From Fumia sp045615345 (GTDB lineage: Bacteria > Bacillota > Clostridia > Oscillospirales > Ruminococcaceae), in NCBI GenBank assembly GCA_045615345.1, contig JAZLER010000018.1, positions 1 to 35,616 of the forward strand: 35,616 nucleotides of DNA, given 5' to 3'. Numbering within the stretch: position 1 is the first letter of the stretch; each line of letters starts with the position of its first letter. The position numbers were made by a program, and so were the translations under genes. Below are positions 33,312-35,616 of this stretch, piece by piece. The notes under the pieces were generated by a model. It had not been told where the DNA came from. It saw only the letters and a program-made list of their open reading frames with translations, and searched no databases.

Positions 33312-33320
33312 ACAAATACA

Positions 33321-33348
33321 AAAAAAGAACGCATAAGCGTTCTTTTTT
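33321..33348. terminator. Terminator of tRNA-Ala (bidirectional hairpin)
   Basis: Arms 33321-33332 and 33337-33348 pair perfectly around ATAA, with A6 and T6 at the ends; located 2 nt after the tRNA 3' end on the minus strand. Confidence 0.88.
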
Positions 33349-33350
33349 GA

Positions 33351-33426
<76 letters not shown>

Positions 33427-33467
33427 GATAGAGTAAGTATATCATAAGGTATAACTCTTTGCAAGTG

Positions 33468-33989
33468 TTATCCGAAAAATATCCTTGTAACAGTCAGCCC
33501 CACGAGAAGTCCCGTAATATCTCCTATAAGGGAACAGAAAGCGGTGTGACGACTGTTTGAAATTTTAAGACTTCCGTAGTAAACAGCAATGGTATAAAAT
33601 GTAGTTTCGGCAGAACCCTGAATGATACTTGCTGCTCTGCCGATAAAACTGTCGGGACCGTTTTCCTTTAAAATGCTCTGAAAAACCGAGAGAGAACCGC
33701 TTCCCGAGAGAGGCCTTAAAACCGCAAGAGGCACTATTTCATCGGGAATATGCAAAAAAGATGTAACAGGATGCAAAAACGCGATTACTGCATCAAGCGC
33801 TCCTGATGCCTTGAACATCCCGATTGCTACCATCAATGCTACGAGGGACGGAAGAATATTAAATGTGGATTTTACACCCTGCGAGGCGCCCGTAATGAAT
33901 TCCGAAAAAATATCACATTTTTTAAAAAATGCGTACATTATAATAATAAAAATAAATAACGGCAATACGAGATTTGAAAAATAACTCAT
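33468..33989 (-). CDS. spmB: Spore maturation protein B
   Basis: 173-residue membrane protein with several hydrophobic segments and the nucleoside-recognition (Gate) type motif PLAVLRPLSGSGS, plus SAETTFYTIAVYYGS, both typical of SpmB. With SpmA it contributes to spore core dehydration and heat resistance in Bacillus. Start is the ATG at 33989, which overlaps the spmA stop as ATGA and has AAGGAG upstream; a longer in-frame ATG at 34025 lies inside spmA and is less likely. dacB, often nearby in Bacillus, is absent. Confidence 0.92.
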   Translation of the reverse strand: MSYFSNLVLPLFIFIIIMYAFFKKCDIFSEFITGASQGVKSTFNILPSLVALMVAIGMFKASGALDAVIAFLHPVTSFLHIPDEIVPLAVLRPLSGSGSLSVFQSILKENGPDSFIGRAASIIQGSAETTFYTIAVYYGSLKISNSRHTAFCSLIGDITGLLVGLTVTRIFFG

Positions 33990-34573
33990 TTTCTGCTCCT
34001 TTTTAAGGAAAATAATCGATTGCATATCTTTGTAACCGTCAAAGCAACAAATGCAGTAATAAGCGAAGTAATAATAACAGCCGGCAGAATTTCCATAGGA
34101 TTCTGACTCCCTGCATTTTGCCTTAAAACTGCAACCGTTGTCGGAATAAGCTGTATCGAGCAGGTGTTCAATACTACAAATGTTATCATATTATCTGTTG
34201 CAGTATCTTTTATAAGTGATGATTTGTGCAGTTTTTCCATAGCGTTCAGTCCAAACGGTGTAGCTGCATTCCCGAGTCCCAAAAAATTTGCCGACATATT
34301 CATCGTAATTGCATCAGATTCTTCTCCGGATAAATTTTTAAAAAGAAGTTTTGTCAAAGGTTTGAAAAACCGACTTAAAATTTTAGTAAATCCTGAAGAT
34401 TTTGCAACCTGCATAATCCCACTCCAGAAGCACATCATTCCAAGCAAAGAAATAGATAATTCAACAGCACTTCTTGAACTTTCAATTAAAGAATTTGTAA
34501 TTTCAGTTGTTTTGTTTGTGATAATCGAGGTTAAAACGGAAATAATTATCATAAAAGTGAAAAGTAATTTCAT
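33986..34573 (-). CDS. spmA: Spore maturation protein A
   Basis: 195-residue membrane protein; MNMSANFLGLGNAATPFGLN is the family hallmark, with FVVLNTCSIQLIPTTV following. First gene of the spmA-spmB pair, joined by a 4-nt overlap. GGGGG acts as ribosome-binding site. A SigE-like promoter lies just upstream, which would place expression in the mother cell. Confidence 0.93.
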   Translation of the reverse strand: MKLLFTFMIIISVLTSIITNKTTEITNSLIESSRSAVELSISLLGMMCFWSGIMQVAKSSGFTKILSRFFKPLTKLLFKNLSGEESDAITMNMSANFLGLGNAATPFGLNAMEKLHKSSLIKDTATDNMITFVVLNTCSIQLIPTTVAVLRQNAGSQNPMEILPAVIITSLITAFVALTVTKICNRLFSLKRSRK

Positions 34574-34595
34574 TCAAAAACCCCCTTTTTAAGGC

Positions 34596-34625
34596 ATTTT
34601 ATGTTAGAAAATCCGAGGTTTATGA
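34596..34625 (-). promoter_or_regulatory. SigE-like promoter of spmA-spmB
   Basis: Minus strand: TCATAAA (34625-34619), 15 nt, CATAAAAT (34603-34596). The -10 matches the SigE consensus CATACA(A/C)T at all but one base; the -35 matches partly. spmAB is SigE-controlled in B. subtilis. Inferred. Confidence 0.4.
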
Positions 34626-34664
34626 GAAAAAATAAAAATTTTTTAATTTTTTTTCAAAAAAGTG

Positions 34665-34693
34665 TTGACAAACGGAAAAGAAAGTGATAAAAT
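34665..34693 (+). promoter_or_regulatory. rRNA operon promoter
   Basis: TTGACA (34665-34670), 17 nt, TAAAAT (34688-34693), after an A/T-rich tract (34626-34660) that could act as an UP element. Confidence 0.85.
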
Positions 34694-34699
34694 AAACAA

Positions 34700-34907
34700 G
34701 CTGTCCCGAAAACGAGGCAGACAGGAGCTTGAAAATTAAACAATATCGTAACGAATTAACAAACCTGAAATTCCTGATACTTTAGAGAGTATCAGAGTAA
34801 CTCTTCAGAAATGAAGAAAAGTAATTCAAGACGAACGATAGCGATGGAAGACATCGCCGGAGTCGTAATGAGTAGAGTATTAACTGGAAACAGTTGATAT
34901 AAAGGAT
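34700..34907 (+). other. 16S rRNA leader
   Basis: About 200 nt between promoter and 16S. Has a boxA-like segment GCTTGAAAATTAAACA (34729-34744), a perfect hairpin CTGATACT/AGTATCAG (34774-34795) and CTTC/GAAG just after. Likely antitermination and RNase III processing region. No coding sequence seen. Confidence 0.6.

Positions 34908-35616
<709 letters not shown>

Noticed and set aside
34164..34592. 142-codon plus-strand frame opposite spmA
   Set aside because: spmA on the other strand is clearly conserved and the plus frame has no family match or ribosome-binding site.

Overview
The window looks like a chromosome segment of an anaerobic, spore-forming member of the Clostridia (Bacillota). 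The partial 16S rRNA at the right edge has the sequence style of the Oscillospirales/Ruminococcaceae group. A Spo0A-family gene and spmA-spmB point to sporulation, and zinc-type ribosomal proteins (S14 type Z, four-ligand L36, zinc L24 and S4) fit the phylum. No transposase, integrase, phage gene or CRISPR array is visible. Taxonomy below class level is inference.

Layout. (1) 1-4258: end of an M14-type carboxypeptidase; a two-gene operon of a PlsC-like acyltransferase and a GltS-like symporter; then a Spo0A-family regulator whose receiver lacks the phosphoacceptor Asp. Exact Spo0A boxes (TGTCGAA) lie inside the plsC promoter and as a tandem pair in front of the regulator. (2) 4320-20219: one very long co-directional cluster holding the S10, spc and alpha operons (rpsJ to rplQ, with secY, adk, map, a KOW protein, infA and rpoA). 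It starts at a consensus promoter followed by a roughly 300-nt structured leader that contains a complete intrinsic terminator before rpsJ, and it ends at a strong terminator. (3) 20232-30790: secreted and surface proteins: a small membrane-anchored unknown, a subtilisin-like protease co-transcribed with a cohesin-like wall-binding protein, a convergent sugar isomerase/epimerase-like gene, and a 2033-residue exported protein. The giant protein has seven discoidin-like modules, two Ig-like modules, a DUF4855-like putative glycosidase domain and the same type of C-terminal wall-binding repeats. (4) 30794-33426: tRNA-Arg(CCU), a metallophosphoesterase, cysS and tRNA-Ala(GGC), with clusters of tiny hairpins downstream of both tRNAs. 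(5) 33468-35616: spmB and spmA on the minus strand, behind a SigE-like promoter, then the promoter, leader and first 709 nt of a 16S rRNA gene.

How the parts may work together. The ribosomal cluster supplies translation, secretion (SecY), N-terminal processing (Map) and transcription (RpoA) as one unit, probably tuned at the leader. The surface proteins would leave through SecY and attach to wall polymers by their repeats; the protease may act on surface or environmental proteins, and the giant protein probably binds and cleaves a glycan. The items most worth following up are the Spo0A-like regulator with its local boxes, the S10 leader attenuator and the giant discoidin/DUF4855 protein.
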